Source: Anderseniella sp963698275 (lineage in GTDB: Bacteria; Pseudomonadota; Alphaproteobacteria; Rhizobiales; Aestuariivirgaceae). From it: 64,000 nt of DNA. The translations under genes and the position numbers were made by a program. Below the pieces are notes generated by a model. That model worked only from the letters and a program-made list of their open reading frames with translations, had not been told where the DNA came from and did no database searches. The number at the start of each line of letters is the position of its first letter. Position 1 is the stretch's first letter. This document shows positions 51,663-63,207 of this stretch, one piece after another. The stretch lies in assembly GCA_963698275.1 (NCBI GenBank), contig CAVOQE010000011.1, positions 127,383 through 191,382 on the forward strand, in the 5' to 3' direction.

Positions 51663-53012
51663 ATGATATTAGAGACGGTAAAAACAAGCGGTTTGTCGTT
51701 GGCAATCCTGCAACGGGCTATGGCCGCAGTATTGATCTGGACCGGGCTGGTGCTGCCTGCTCATGCGGTGCTGGAAGTTGATATCAACCAGGGACAGGTA
51801 GATCCGATCGCCATCGCGCTGCCGAATTTTGGTGGCGCTGATCCCCAGTCGCAACAGTATGGCATAGATATCACCACCATCATCGGCAACAATCTGGAAC
51901 GTTCCGGCCTGTTCCGGCCGCTGCCGCAGAACTCGTATCTGCAGCAGGTGGTGGACTTTAACGCCCAGCCACGGTTCGTCGACTGGCAGACCATTCAGGC
52001 GCGCGCCCTTGTCACAGGGCAGGCTGTCATCCTGGGTGATGGCCGGATCAGGGCTGACTTTCGCTTGTGGGATGTGTATGGCCAGAGCCAGATACTTGGC
52101 CTGCAGTTTGTCACGACGCAGAAGAACTGGCGCCGTATCGGGCATTTGATCTCTGATGCCATCTACAAGGCGATGACCGGGGAAGAAGGCTATTTTGACA
52201 GCCGTATCGTCTATATCGCCGAGAGCGGGCCGAAGAACCAGCGCAAGAAAGTCCTGACCATCATGGACCAGGACGGGTTCAACAGGCGCGAGTTGACCAA
52301 TGGCAATGACCTGGTGCTGACACCCCGGTTTTCGCCAACGTCGCAGGAGATAACCTATATGTCATTCGCCGGCGGCCGGCCGCGGGTCTATTTGTACAAT
52401 ATTGACACACGCCAGCGCGAAGTGGTTGGCGAGTTTCCCAATATGAGTTTCAGCCCGAGGTTTTCGCCGGATGGACAAAAAGTGATCATGAGCCTGCAGG
52501 AAGGCGGCAATTCCAACATCTACGAGATGGATTTGCGGTCCCGGCAGCTGCGCCAGTTGACCAATACGGCTGCCATTGATACCGCACCGTCTTATTCGCA
52601 GGATGGCCGCCGCATCGTGTTTGAAAGTGATCGTGACGGCGGACAGCAAATCTATGTTATGAATGCCGACGGCTCCGGCCAGCAGCGCATCTCGTATGGC
52701 AAGGGACGCTATTCGACCCCTGTATGGTCGCCGCGCGGTGACAATATTGCTTTTACCCGGTTTGGCGGCGGCCGGTTTTCCATCGGTGTCATGCGTCCTG
52801 ACGGTTCTGGTGAGAGAATATTAACCGAAGGTTTCCATAATGAGGGGCCAACATGGTCGCCCAATGGGAGGGTAATCATGTTCTTCCGGGAATCGGGAGG
52901 TGAAAACGGGGGTGCAAAAATGTTTTCGGTGGACTTGACGGGCTATAATGAGCGCCCGGTACAGACGCCGACATTTGCATCTGATCCAGCGTGGTCGCCT
53001 CTTCTCAGATAA
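51663..53012 (+). CDS. tolB: Tol-Pal system beta-propeller protein TolB
   Basis: This 449-residue periplasmic protein has a signal peptide (ending LVLPAHA), an N-terminal alpha/beta domain (VDPIAIALPNFGG, ITTIIGNNLERSGLF) and a C-terminal six-bladed propeller with repeats such as FSPDGQKVIMS, YSQDGRRIVFESDRDGG and WSPNGRVIMF. TolB binds Pal and is moved by TolA. The ATG at 51663 follows AGGAA; the TTG at 51660 is possible. Two tandem pal genes follow. Confidence 0.97.
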   Translation: MILETVKTSGLSLAILQRAMAAVLIWTGLVLPAHAVLEVDINQGQVDPIAIALPNFGGADPQSQQYGIDITTIIGNNLERSGLFRPLPQNSYLQQVVDFNAQPRFVDWQTIQARALVTGQAVILGDGRIRADFRLWDVYGQSQILGLQFVTTQKNWRRIGHLISDAIYKAMTGEEGYFDSRIVYIAESGPKNQRKKVLTIMDQDGFNRRELTNGNDLVLTPRFSPTSQEITYMSFAGGRPRVYLYNIDTRQREVVGEFPNMSFSPRFSPDGQKVIMSLQEGGNSNIYEMDLRSRQLRQLTNTAAIDTAPSYSQDGRRIVFESDRDGGQQIYVMNADGSGQQRISYGKGRYSTPVWSPRGDNIAFTRFGGGRFSIGVMRPDGSGERILTEGFHNEGPTWSPNGRVIMFFRESGGENGGAKMFSVDLTGYNERPVQTPTFASDPAWSPLLR

Positions 53013-53064
53013 ACGGAAAGTGAACTGCATACTGGACAGATATTGGCAGGTATTGCCATAAATC

Positions 53065-53676
53065 TGCCATCACAAGGGTCGATTGGCCCGTCATGAATTT
53101 GCCGCGTTGCGTTTGAGTCTGGTGGGGCTGGCTTTGCAGCAAGCAGGTAATAAATGGATGCCACAAGGAGTGGGATAAATGTTTCGCAATATCGCAGGCC
53201 GCAAGGTCGCCCTAGCATTCGTAGGGATGTTGGTGCTGGCTGGTTGCTCGAAATCAGAAAAACCTGATCTGCTTTCACAAGGCCCCAACAACGCAACCCA
53301 GGTTGCACCGGGCTCTGAACGGGATTTCATCGTCAATGTCGGTGATCGCATCTACTTCCCGGTGGATCAGACGACGCTGACGCCGGAGGGCATGGAAACC
53401 CTGAGCCGACAGGCCCAGTGGTTGAACCAGTATCCGAATGTGACCATTCAGGTCGAAGGCCATGCCGATGAGCGCGGCACGCGTGAATACAATATCGCGC
53501 TGTCAGCCCGCCGGTCGACGGCGACCCGGGAATTCCTGATATCACAGGGCGTGTCGGCGCAACGTGTCGCTACGCTTGCCTATGGCAAGGAACGTCCGGT
53601 CGCGCTTTGCGATGCTGAAAGTTGCTGGGCGCAAAACCGCCGTTCGGTGACCGCCATAACCGGTGGTGCAGACCGG
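53065..53676. repeat. pal duplication, first unit (612 bp)
   Basis: Sequence from about 53065 to 53676 repeats from about 53677 to 54290 with a constant 612-bp offset, covering the intergenic leader (CCATCACAAGGGTCGA onward) and the pal coding region. The leader and ribosome site GCCACAAGGAGTGGGATAA are identical in both. The join is inside the 3' end of the first pal gene. Confidence 0.85.
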
Positions 53677-53706
53677 CCATCACAAGGGTCGATCGGCTCA
53701 TCTTGA
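53179..53706 (+). CDS. pal: peptidoglycan-associated lipoprotein Pal, copy 1
   Basis: This 175-residue outer-membrane lipoprotein has lipobox LVLAGC with acylated Cys23 and an OmpA-like domain (VTIQVEGHADERGTREYNIALS, RRSTATREFL) that binds peptidoglycan and is held by TolB. It ends GGADRPSQGSIGSS, and these last 11 codons correspond to DNA that is non-coding upstream of pal in the other repeat unit; the normal end would be GGASPG as in copy 2. The ribosome site AAGGAGTGGG precedes ATG 53179. Otherwise it differs from copy 2 by only three residues. Confidence 0.95.
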   Translation: MFRNIAGRKVALAFVGMLVLAGCSKSEKPDLLSQGPNNATQVAPGSERDFIVNVGDRIYFPVDQTTLTPEGMETLSRQAQWLNQYPNVTIQVEGHADERGTREYNIALSARRSTATREFLISQGVSAQRVATLAYGKERPVALCDAESCWAQNRRSVTAITGGADRPSQGSIGSS

Positions 53707-53790
53707 GTTTTCCGCGTTGCGTTTGAGCCTGGTGGGGTTGGCTTTTGCAACAAGCGGGTGGATAAATGGATGCCACAAGGAGTGGGATAA

Positions 53791-54294
53791 ATGTTTCGCA
53801 ATATTGCAGGCCGCAAGGTAGCCCTGGCATTCGTAGGGATGCTGGTGCTGGCCGGTTGTTCGAAATCAGAAAAACCTGATCTGCTTTCGCAAGGTCCCAA
53901 CAACGCAACCCAGGTTGCACCGGGTTCTGAACGGGACTTCATCGTCAATGTCGGTGATCGCATCTACTTCCTGGTAGATCAGACCACACTGACGCCTGAA
54001 GGCATGGAAACCCTGAGCCGTCAGGCCCAGTGGTTGAACCAGTATCCGAATGTGACCATTCAGGTCGAAGGCCATGCCGATGAGCGTGGCACGCGGGAGT
54101 ACAATATCGCGCTGTCAGCCCGCCGGTCCACGGCGACCCGCGAATTCCTGATATCACAGGGCGTATCGGCGCAGCGTATCGCCACGCTTGCCTACGGCAA
54201 GGAACGCCCGGTCGCGCTTTGCGATGCTGAAAGTTGCTGGGCGCAAAACCGCCGCGCAGTGACCGCCATCACCGGCGGTGCATCACCTGGTTGA
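53791..54294 (+). CDS. pal: peptidoglycan-associated lipoprotein Pal, copy 2
   Basis: This 167-residue lipoprotein is nearly identical to the gene 612 bp upstream; the differences are Pro/Leu in IYF(P/L)VDQTTL, Val/Ile in AQR(V/I)ATL and Ser/Ala in NRR(S/A)VTA. Silent differences are more frequent than amino-acid changes, which suggests both copies are kept functional. It has the natural C-terminus GGASPG. The pair would raise the dose of Pal relative to TolB. Confidence 0.95.
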   Translation: MFRNIAGRKVALAFVGMLVLAGCSKSEKPDLLSQGPNNATQVAPGSERDFIVNVGDRIYFLVDQTTLTPEGMETLSRQAQWLNQYPNVTIQVEGHADERGTREYNIALSARRSTATREFLISQGVSAQRIATLAYGKERPVALCDAESCWAQNRRAVTAITGGASPG

Positions 54295-54331
54295 GGCCTG
54301 GTCATTGGGCAGTTGTTTATGCTGAATAGCT

Positions 54332-54357
54332 CGCGGTGCATCCGCGGGCCTTTCTGT
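54332..54357 (+). terminator. weak terminator after pal
   Basis: CGCGG (54332-54336) and CCGCG (54342-54346) form a short GC stem followed by GGCCTTTCTGT. The stem is short and the T-run is interrupted, so it is at best partial. cpoB begins 170 bp later. Confidence 0.45.
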
Positions 54358-54520
54358 ATACATGCCGGAAAACGGCTTCGCGTCCAAGTTTGACCGGATT
54401 TAAAGGGCAAATTGAACGGATGTGAATTTGTAACGCAAACAAACTCGGATTGAGAAATCAGTCGGACACCGTTACAAGTCTTATCCATCGGCACACTAAT
54501 TCGCTTGAGGGACTGCATTC

Positions 54521-55804
54521 ATGATCAAACAGCTCAAACGCTCTTTGGCAATCTCGTTGCTGGGACTTGCTGTTTTGCCGGCGGGGTCCGCATTCGCGCA
54601 ATCGGATCAATGGAATTCGCTTTATGACCGGATTATACGGCTGGAAGCCGAAGTGCGCAGCGGCGGCGGGGCCAGCGCCGGTGGCGGCGGTAATGTGCAG
54701 ATACAGGCACAATTGCAGCAGCTGTCGGCGCAGATGAATGCAATGGCGCAACAGATATATGACATGCAGCGCGAACTGAACCGTCTGCGTGAACTGGAAC
54801 GGCAGGGACTTCTGTTCAAAAAGAAGCGGCAGGTGGCGACGGCAATCGCGCCCCAGCAGCAATCCGGACAATGGGACCAGGGGCAGGTGGCACCGGCGCC
54901 AAATTACGGCCAGTTTGAGCAATCGGTCGAGATTGAAAGTGCCCCGTCGGCAGGCGGGCAAATTCCGCGCGGTGGACTGGCGTCCGGACCCCAGGTGCTC
55001 GGAACGCTGAATCTCAACAACGATCAAGGAGTGCCTGCGGCACCGGCGCAACCGACTTATGTGCCGCCGGCGCAGCCATTGCAGCCACAAGCACAGCCAT
55101 TACAGCCGCAAGTACAACAACAATGGCAGCAGACCAACAATCAACCCCGCCAGGTTCAGGGCGTGCAATCGCAGGCGTTGCCGCCGATCGGTGGTGGCCA
55201 GTTGGCCGGTGCCCAGCAGCAGCAACTTCAGGGTCAGCCGCGCTACCAGCTTCAGCAGGGCCCGCAAGCCTATCAGCCGGAGCCGGTTGAGGAACCGGGC
55301 TTCGATGCGCAGGGCCGTCCTTCGCTGGCACCGGAAAAAGTGGAAACTGCGCTGCTTGACGGCAGTGCGGGTGGCAGCAATCTCGGCGCAGGGTCAAGCG
55401 GCAGTGGTGATTTGGCAGAAACCAGCGCTGACGGCTTGTTCAAGCAGGCCCAGTCCAGCTACCGGTCACGGGATTTCTCCGGCGCTGTTTCCGGGTTTCG
55501 CTCATTTGTGACCAGGCACCGGCAACATGAACTGGCCGATGATGCCCAGTTCCTGCTCGGTGAAGCCTATTATGCGCAAGGAAGCTGGAAACAGGCCGCC
55601 CAGAGCTATCTGGCGGGTTATCAGAATTTTCCCGACAGCGACAAGCGTGGCTCAAACCTTTTGAAGCTGGGGATGTCGCTGAACAAGCTGGGACAGAAAA
55701 AGAAGGCGTGTTCCACCTTTGCCGAGGTCAACAAGAAATTCGGCAAGCAGGCCTCGTTGCGCAACTCGTCGCTCAAAGAAATGCAGCGAGCCGGGTGTAG
55801 CTGA
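54521..55804 (+). CDS. cpoB: Tol-Pal system protein CpoB (YbgF)
   Basis: This 427-residue periplasmic protein has a signal peptide (MIKQLKRSLAISLLGLAVLP... to AFA), a trimerising coiled coil (about 40-105), an unusually long Gln/Pro/Ala-rich linker (about 110-290; e.g. PAQPLQPQAQPLQPQ) and three C-terminal TPRs (ADGLFKQAQSSYRSRDFSGA, ADDAQFLLGEAYYAQGSW, SNLLKLGMSLNKLGQ). It coordinates Tol action with peptidoglycan synthesis. The linker is longer than in E. coli CpoB (about 263 residues total). Confidence 0.92.
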   Translation: MIKQLKRSLAISLLGLAVLPAGSAFAQSDQWNSLYDRIIRLEAEVRSGGGASAGGGGNVQIQAQLQQLSAQMNAMAQQIYDMQRELNRLRELERQGLLFKKKRQVATAIAPQQQSGQWDQGQVAPAPNYGQFEQSVEIESAPSAGGQIPRGGLASGPQVLGTLNLNNDQGVPAAPAQPTYVPPAQPLQPQAQPLQPQVQQQWQQTNNQPRQVQGVQSQALPPIGGGQLAGAQQQQLQGQPRYQLQQGPQAYQPEPVEEPGFDAQGRPSLAPEKVETALLDGSAGGSNLGAGSSGSGDLAETSADGLFKQAQSSYRSRDFSGAVSGFRSFVTRHRQHELADDAQFLLGEAYYAQGSWKQAAQSYLAGYQNFPDSDKRGSNLLKLGMSLNKLGQKKKACSTFAEVNKKFGKQASLRNSSLKEMQRAGCS

Positions 55805-55807
55805 TTA

Positions 55808-57103
55808 ATGGATCCGGACCCTGGGGTCATTGACGATTGCGAAGCAGCAGACCTGTTTTCCCGGCATCTGACAGGCTATACAGGCCTTGTTCTGGCTGTG
55901 TCGGGCGGGGCTGACTCAATGGCGCTGATGCGGCTGGTTGCGCGCTGGAACGCCGGTCTGGACCCTCAGGCACGATCAGATGTTCATGTTGTAACCGTTG
56001 ATCACGCATTGCGGCCGGGAGCGGCAGCGGAAGCTGATTTTGTCATGCGCGAAGCGTCGTTGCTGGGATTGCCGGGGCAGAAACTGCGCTGGGACGGGCC
56101 GCATCCGAAGACCGGTGTGCCGGCCGCTGCCCGTGAAGCGCGCTATGGACTGATGGCAGACGTTTGCCGGCAGCTGCAAGCGGTGCTGGTTACCGCGCAC
56201 ACGCTTGATGATCAGGCTGAAACCCTTGTCATGGCCCTGGCAAGAGGCGCAGGTGTCGACGGCCTTTCCGCCATGCAACCCAAGACCGAGTTGAACGGCC
56301 TGACCATTGTCCGCCCGTTTCTGGAGATTACCCGCGCACGGTTGCACGCAACATTGTCACGCGCAGGCGCGAGCTGGGTGGAAGACCCAACCAACCGTGA
56401 CACTGCATATGAGCGGGTGCGGGTGCGTGACGCACTCAAACTGCTGGAGAAGGAAGGGGTGAGCTGTGCCGGGCTGGCACGCTCGTCGCGCCGGCTTTCG
56501 CGCGCGCGCGCAGCACTGGCACATGCAGCAGACGCGCTGAGCCGGGATGTGGTGATCCACGAGGTATCCGGTTTTGCGCGTATCATGCGGCAACCGCTTT
56601 TTCGGGCTCCGGACGAAATTCAGCTGCGATGCCTGCTGGCAGCGACCAGAACCTATGGCGGCGGTATGGCGCAAAGCCTGGCGGGTGCGGAAAGCCTGCT
56701 CGACTGGATGCAGGCGGGGACGGGAAAGGCCAGGACATTTGCCGGATGCCGGATTGTGCGCAGGTCTGCCGAGTTCATTATCGGGCGCGAAGGCGAGCGG
56801 ATCAGTGAAGCGCCGGTACGGATTGAACCGGGACAATGCGTTGCCGATTGGGACCGGCGTTACCATATCTCAACAAGCCGGGGCGCCGATCCGGTTGAAC
56901 TGATGGTGTTGCACGATGTGGACGAAAAACTGCTGCCGGTGAGGCCGAAACTCGTTCCGGACTTCGTCTGGCAAGGACTTCCGGTGGCAATCTCTGCGGG
57001 AAATCAGGTGATTATGCCGGGTGAGGGACGTCAACCTGGTCCGCAAGATCAACAAAATGTCATGTTCCACCTCATTGCGGGCGCTAAAACGGCTCAAACT
57101 TAA
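55808..57103 (+). CDS. tilS: tRNA(Ile)-lysidine synthase
   Basis: This 431-residue N-type ATP pyrophosphatase has the PP-loop VSGGADSMALM (Ser32-Ser37), VTVDHALRPGAAAEADF and TAHTLDDQAETLVMALARGAG. It modifies the CAU anticodon wobble cytidine of a tRNA-Ile to lysidine, an essential step. It starts three bases after the cpoB stop, and is followed by ftsH as in most relatives. Confidence 0.95.
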   Translation: MDPDPGVIDDCEAADLFSRHLTGYTGLVLAVSGGADSMALMRLVARWNAGLDPQARSDVHVVTVDHALRPGAAAEADFVMREASLLGLPGQKLRWDGPHPKTGVPAAAREARYGLMADVCRQLQAVLVTAHTLDDQAETLVMALARGAGVDGLSAMQPKTELNGLTIVRPFLEITRARLHATLSRAGASWVEDPTNRDTAYERVRVRDALKLLEKEGVSCAGLARSSRRLSRARAALAHAADALSRDVVIHEVSGFARIMRQPLFRAPDEIQLRCLLAATRTYGGGMAQSLAGAESLLDWMQAGTGKARTFAGCRIVRRSAEFIIGREGERISEAPVRIEPGQCVADWDRRYHISTSRGADPVELMVLHDVDEKLLPVRPKLVPDFVWQGLPVAISAGNQVIMPGEGRQPGPQDQQNVMFHLIAGAKTAQT

Positions 57104-57228
57104 TTATCCTGACCGAGTTAATCTTGGCAAAGGATAAAGACGTACCTATGTTAGGTCTAACCGAGATCTTCTATCCGGGTGGCACTTGTTGTGTTTGAGC
57201 CATCCCGACACATTCCTGAAAGGATGTA

Positions 57229-59154
<1,926 letters not shown>

Positions 59155-59177
59155 TTTTTCGGTAGATATTAGTTGCT

Positions 59178-59216
59178 GGCCGGACTTTTCCTGACGGGAA
59201 AGTCCGGCCGGTTTTT
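59178..59216 (+). terminator. intrinsic terminator after ftsH
   Basis: GGCCGGACTTT (59178-59188) pairs exactly with AAAGTCCGGCC (59199-59209), and the loop is ten bases. GGTTTTT follows. folP therefore probably has its own promoter or is reached by read-through. Confidence 0.88.
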
Positions 59217-59256
59217 CTATAGACCAGCATTTTTCACGGGTTAGGGCGTTTTCAGC

Positions 59257-60315
59257 ATGACCAGTTTGTATGTTCGCCCGGCGGGGCTGGTATACGGTCC
59301 GGACGCGGCACTGGCGATTGAAGCCGGTGCCGGCCTGCCCCTGGCGGGCGGGCAGATCTGCTGGACCATGGCGCTGGTAAGCGAAGATCGCGGCACAAGC
59401 TGGACGCCGCGCAAAACGGCTGCCCTCAAGGCGTCGCGTGATCATGATGTGGCAGGCTGGGTAAGCCGGTTGAGTGCACCTCGCAAACCCGTTGCCGGAC
59501 TTGGCATGGATGCATGTCACATCATGGGTATCGTCAATACGACCCCGGACAGTTTTTCCGATGGCGGTGTCAATGCGGATGCCGACAAGGCCATTGAGAA
59601 CGCCAGAGCCATGGCAAGAGCCGGTGCGGTGCTCCTCGATGTTGGCGGTGAATCCACCCGCCCTGGCTCCGACCCTGTGGATGAGGCGGAGGAATGGCGC
59701 CGGATTGAACCGGTCATAAGCACCCTCGTGGCGGACGGGCTGGCCGTGTCGTGTGACACCCGCAAAGCCGCCATCATGCAAAAGGTGACACGGGCCGGCG
59801 TTGCCGTGATCAATGATGTCAGCGCGTTGACCTATGACACCGATGCGCTGAATGTAACTGCGTCATCAGGCTTGCCGGTGTGCCTGATGCATGCGCAAGG
59901 TGATCCCAAGACCATGCAGCACAACCCGGAATACGACAATGTCGTGCTGGATGTGTATGACTGGCTGCACAGGCGCATTGAAACGGTTGTGGCATCAGGT
60001 ATTTCGCGCGACCTGATCATTGCCGATCCCGGTATCGGTTTCGGCAAGACCTTTGCCCACAATCTGGAGCTTATGGCCGGTCTGGCGCTGTTTCACGGTC
60101 TTGGCGTGCCGGTCATGCTCGGTGCGTCCCGCAAAGGCTTCATCGGGTCTGTGACAGGCGAAAAGGTGGCTGCCAACAGGCAGACAGGCTCTGCGGCAGC
60201 GGCCTTGCTGGGTGCCATGTCCGGCATGCAGTTCGTGCGCGTGCATGATGTGCCGGCGACGCGCCATGCATTGAGTATATGGCAAGCAACAACGGCTCAG
60301 CACCAGGACTTGTAA
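59257..60315 (+). CDS. folP: dihydropteroate synthase
   Basis: This 352-residue enzyme has an N-terminal extension of about 85 residues (RPAGLVYGPDAALAIEAGAG...), common in rhizobial forms, and the TIM-barrel core MGIVNTTPDSFSDGG (about 90-104), DVGGESTRPGSDPV, DPGIGFGKTFAHNLEL and GASRKGFIG. It joins p-aminobenzoate to the pterin diphosphate in folate synthesis. The start follows the ftsH terminator. The extension's role is unknown. Confidence 0.95.
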   Translation: MTSLYVRPAGLVYGPDAALAIEAGAGLPLAGGQICWTMALVSEDRGTSWTPRKTAALKASRDHDVAGWVSRLSAPRKPVAGLGMDACHIMGIVNTTPDSFSDGGVNADADKAIENARAMARAGAVLLDVGGESTRPGSDPVDEAEEWRRIEPVISTLVADGLAVSCDTRKAAIMQKVTRAGVAVINDVSALTYDTDALNVTASSGLPVCLMHAQGDPKTMQHNPEYDNVVLDVYDWLHRRIETVVASGISRDLIIADPGIGFGKTFAHNLELMAGLALFHGLGVPVMLGASRKGFIGSVTGEKVAANRQTGSAAAALLGAMSGMQFVRVHDVPATRHALSIWQATTAQHQDL

Positions 60316-60377
60316 ACGCCGACGGGTTATTTTGGTTTTAACGGAAGTTTGGGTACATTGGTGCGCCATCAAGGACA

Positions 60378-60418
60378 CTGGAGCAACATGGGTTCAATAT
60401 AACCCATAAACCTGATCT
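60378..60418. repeat. two-hairpin dispersed repeat, copy 5 (partial)
   Basis: CTGGAGCAACATGGGTTCAA followed by TATAACCCATAAACCTGATC: the left arm of module B joined to the right arm of module A, with the centre missing. It lies in the folP-glmM gap 35 bp ahead of the glmM start. Confidence 0.65.
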
Positions 60419-60452
60419 AAGTCTGAGATGAACATCTTGCAGGGATTGTTAA

Positions 60453-61799
60453 ATGGACAAGGAATTTTTTGGCACCGACGGCGTGCGGGGCAAAGCCAAC
60501 AGCTATCCCATGCGGGCCGACACGGTGTTGAAAATCGGCATGGCGGCAGGCGCGCTTTACCGGCGCGGCAGTCACCGGCATCGCGTGGTGATCGGAAAAG
60601 ACACCCGGCTTTCCGGCTATATGGTAGAACAGGCCCTTACCGCCGGGTTCCTGTCTACCGGCATGGATGTGTTCCTGTTCGGGCCGGTTCCAACCCCGGC
60701 GGTTGCCATGCTGACCCGGTCAATGCGGGCTGACCTGGGTGTCATGCTGTCGGCTTCACACAACCCGTATCATGACAACGGCATCAAGATATTCGGCCCG
60801 GACGGCTACAAGCTGTCTGATGATCAGGAAAACGAAATCCAGAAACTGGTGCTGGCGTCCGAAACCATTTCACTGGCAGCACCTGAGCACATAGGCCGCG
60901 CCAAGCGAATTGAAGATGCCCAGGCGCGCTATATCGAATTTGTCAAAAGCTCATTTCCCAAGGAACTGACACTTGATGGGCTGCGCGTCGTCGTCGACTG
61001 TGCCAACGGTGCGGCCTACCAGGTGGCTCCAACAGCCTTGTGGGAGTTGGGTGCGGAAGTGATCCCGGTGGGCGTTGAGCCGAACGGCTTCAACATAAAC
61101 GACGAGTGCGGTTCGACGCATCCGCAGAAAGTGGCAGCGCAAGTGCGCAAGATGCGTGCCGATATCGGCATATCGCTGGACGGTGATGCCGACCGCTGCA
61201 TTCTCGTTGATGAAAACGGCAATGTCATCGATGGTGACCAGGTCATGGCGTTGATTGCGACCTCCTGGCACAGAAAGGGCCTGCTGCGCGGCGATGGACT
61301 GGTTGCCACCATCATGTCCAACCTTGGCCTTGAACGCCTGATGGCCTCTCATGACCTGAGCCTTGAGCGCACCCGGGTCGGTGACCGGTATGTGGTGGAG
61401 CGGATGCGCTCAGGCGGTTTCAATGTCGGCGGCGAGCAGTCAGGTCATGTGGTGTTGTCGGATTTCAACACAACCGGTGACGGTCTGATCGCAGCACTTC
61501 AGGTGCTGGCGGTACTGGTTCAGAACGGCGGTTCGGTGAGCGAAATCTGCCGGATGTTCGAGCCGGTTCCGCAGGTGCTGAAGAATGTCCGCTATGGTGC
61601 CGGCAAGCCGCTGGAGCAGGACCCGGTCAAAAAGGCGATAGCCGCAGCGGAACAGAAACTGGGCAATTCGGGCAGGCTGGTCATTCGAAAATCTGGAACC
61701 GAACCGCTGATCCGCGTGATGGCGGAAGGCGACAATGCCGATCTGGTGACCTCAGTCGTGGACGACATCGTCGCAGAAGTTCAGCGTCACGCTGCCTAG
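60453..61799 (+). CDS. glmM: phosphoglucosamine mutase
   Basis: This 448-residue alpha-D-phosphohexomutase has the phosphoserine loop GVMLSASHNPYHDNG (Ser102), the Mg-binding DGDADRCIL near residue 243, GGEQSGHVV and the C-terminal RKSGTEPLIRVM. It converts glucosamine-6-phosphate to glucosamine-1-phosphate for peptidoglycan and LPS. An AGGGA site precedes ATG 60453. A very strong terminator follows. Confidence 0.97.
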   Translation: MDKEFFGTDGVRGKANSYPMRADTVLKIGMAAGALYRRGSHRHRVVIGKDTRLSGYMVEQALTAGFLSTGMDVFLFGPVPTPAVAMLTRSMRADLGVMLSASHNPYHDNGIKIFGPDGYKLSDDQENEIQKLVLASETISLAAPEHIGRAKRIEDAQARYIEFVKSSFPKELTLDGLRVVVDCANGAAYQVAPTALWELGAEVIPVGVEPNGFNINDECGSTHPQKVAAQVRKMRADIGISLDGDADRCILVDENGNVIDGDQVMALIATSWHRKGLLRGDGLVATIMSNLGLERLMASHDLSLERTRVGDRYVVERMRSGGFNVGGEQSGHVVLSDFNTTGDGLIAALQVLAVLVQNGGSVSEICRMFEPVPQVLKNVRYGAGKPLEQDPVKKAIAAAEQKLGNSGRLVIRKSGTEPLIRVMAEGDNADLVTSVVDDIVAEVQRHAA

Positions 61800-61849
61800 C
61801 GGCTGGCCCCTTGGCATTAAAAAAACCGGCTTTCAGGCTGGTGTGACCG

Positions 61850-61881
61850 CCTGCAAAACCCTTGTTTTGCAGGGTTTTTCC
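61850..61881 (+). terminator. intrinsic terminator after glmM
   Basis: CCTGCAAAAC (61850-61859) pairs perfectly with GTTTTGCAGG (61864-61873) around a four-base loop, followed by GTTTTTCC. Confidence 0.9.
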
Positions 61882-62062
61882 GTATTTCTCGAACTCCCCC
61901 AAAAAACTGCGAACATGCTTAAGAGGTTCTTAAGCGGTTTGGTTAATTATCTCCATTGAAGGTTTGGTCCAGACGGTATCCGGAATTTGAAACCGGGATT
62001 GAACGGCGATTGGCAAGTTTGCTTCTCAACCATGAGAAGCGTTCAGTGAATGGAGAGTACAA

Positions 62063-62806
62063 ATGATGGGTCGCACGCTGCTGAGAGTGTGTTTCGCTGC
62101 ACTGGGATTGGGCATGGCTGGGGCAGCCCACTCCGCTGACTATGACGGCCGGTTGCCGGATGAAGGTTTCGGCGGCATGTGGAGTTGTCTGTATGCCCGC
62201 GTTGACGGCGGCGTGACGTTATATGAACGTCCGACAGTCATTCAGCCCATTGGCGCCGGTTTCGACAATGGCGGTGGCGGCACAACCACTACCGCCATCA
62301 ATTCGACCATTGACCCCGGCGGGTTCTTCGAAGGCGGTGTCGGTTGTCAGGTCGCCAGCAGCCTGCGCATTGAAATTACCGGTGGCGTGCATCTGAAATC
62401 ATCTCTGACCGATGCGTTTCCAGGCTCCCTGGATGCAGAAATCGGATCGCAGTATGTGTTTGTATCGTCTTATTGGGACATCACCAACTATGCCGGTTTC
62501 ACACCCTATGTCGGCGGTGGCATCGGTGCATCCAAGAATGAGATTTCCGGGCTGGTGGCTCCGGCAGGTGCGGCAGGAAGCAGCGAATATGATTTCGCCT
62601 ATCATGTCGGGGTCGGCGTATCCTACGATATTACTTCGAGCCTGAAATTTGATCTGGCCTACCGGTATATTGATCTCGGCGAAGTTATTTCAGGTATTGA
62701 TACCACTGCACTTCCTGCTGATCAGGGAGCCATCAGCGTTGACAATATTCAGGGCCATGAAGTCAAAGTGGGCCTGCGTTATCATTTCGGCGGATCAGCC
62801 TGGTAA
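62063..62806 (+). CDS. outer-membrane beta-barrel protein
   Basis: This 247-residue protein has a signal peptide (ending AGAAHSA) and alternating strands of a small barrel: GFFEGGVGCQVASSLRIEITGGVH, YAGFTPYVGGGIGASKNEISG, YDFAYHVGVGVSYDITSSLKFDLAYRY and the closing EVKVGLRYHFGGSAW. It belongs to the OmpA/Omp25-31-like outer-membrane family of rhizobia. GGAGAG precedes ATG 62063. A second barrel gene follows 400 bp downstream. Confidence 0.82.
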   Translation: MMGRTLLRVCFAALGLGMAGAAHSADYDGRLPDEGFGGMWSCLYARVDGGVTLYERPTVIQPIGAGFDNGGGGTTTTAINSTIDPGGFFEGGVGCQVASSLRIEITGGVHLKSSLTDAFPGSLDAEIGSQYVFVSSYWDITNYAGFTPYVGGGIGASKNEISGLVAPAGAAGSSEYDFAYHVGVGVSYDITSSLKFDLAYRYIDLGEVISGIDTTALPADQGAISVDNIQGHEVKVGLRYHFGGSAW

Positions 62807-63207
62807 CCGGTGTCACGGAGGCAGATCTGCGCACCAGGCCCCCGGTTTCGCTCAAAGCAACATGTGATCAGTTGAAGCCATGCTGATCTTGGGAAAATGA
62901 CGGCTCGCATGCTCAGGATTCCGGCGGCGGAACCAGACATGCGGGCCTGTTTTCTGGTTGATGGTTAAGGGTGTGTAACCCAAACGTGTCGCAACGACGC
63001 GAATTTGGCGTGATTTTGACAACCCTGGCAAGACGTCGTTTTGATGCCGCAATGACGACTGCAAACAGACACCTTGATCCTGTAAATCCTTATCTCACGC
63101 GAGTGGGCGGATGTGCATGTTTCATGACCTGTTGGGCAACAACAGATCGGGCATGAACATCTACAATGCAGGGATACCCCTAGAGTATCGGGGAGAAGGA
63201 GTTACAG
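62807..63207. other. 401-bp intergenic region between two barrel genes
   Basis: No gene is supported. It should hold the terminator of the first barrel gene and the promoter of the second. A short stem-like motif, ACCCCTAGAGTATCGGGG, lies at about 63175-63192 just before the second gene's ribosome site. Nothing else was recognised. Confidence 0.5.
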
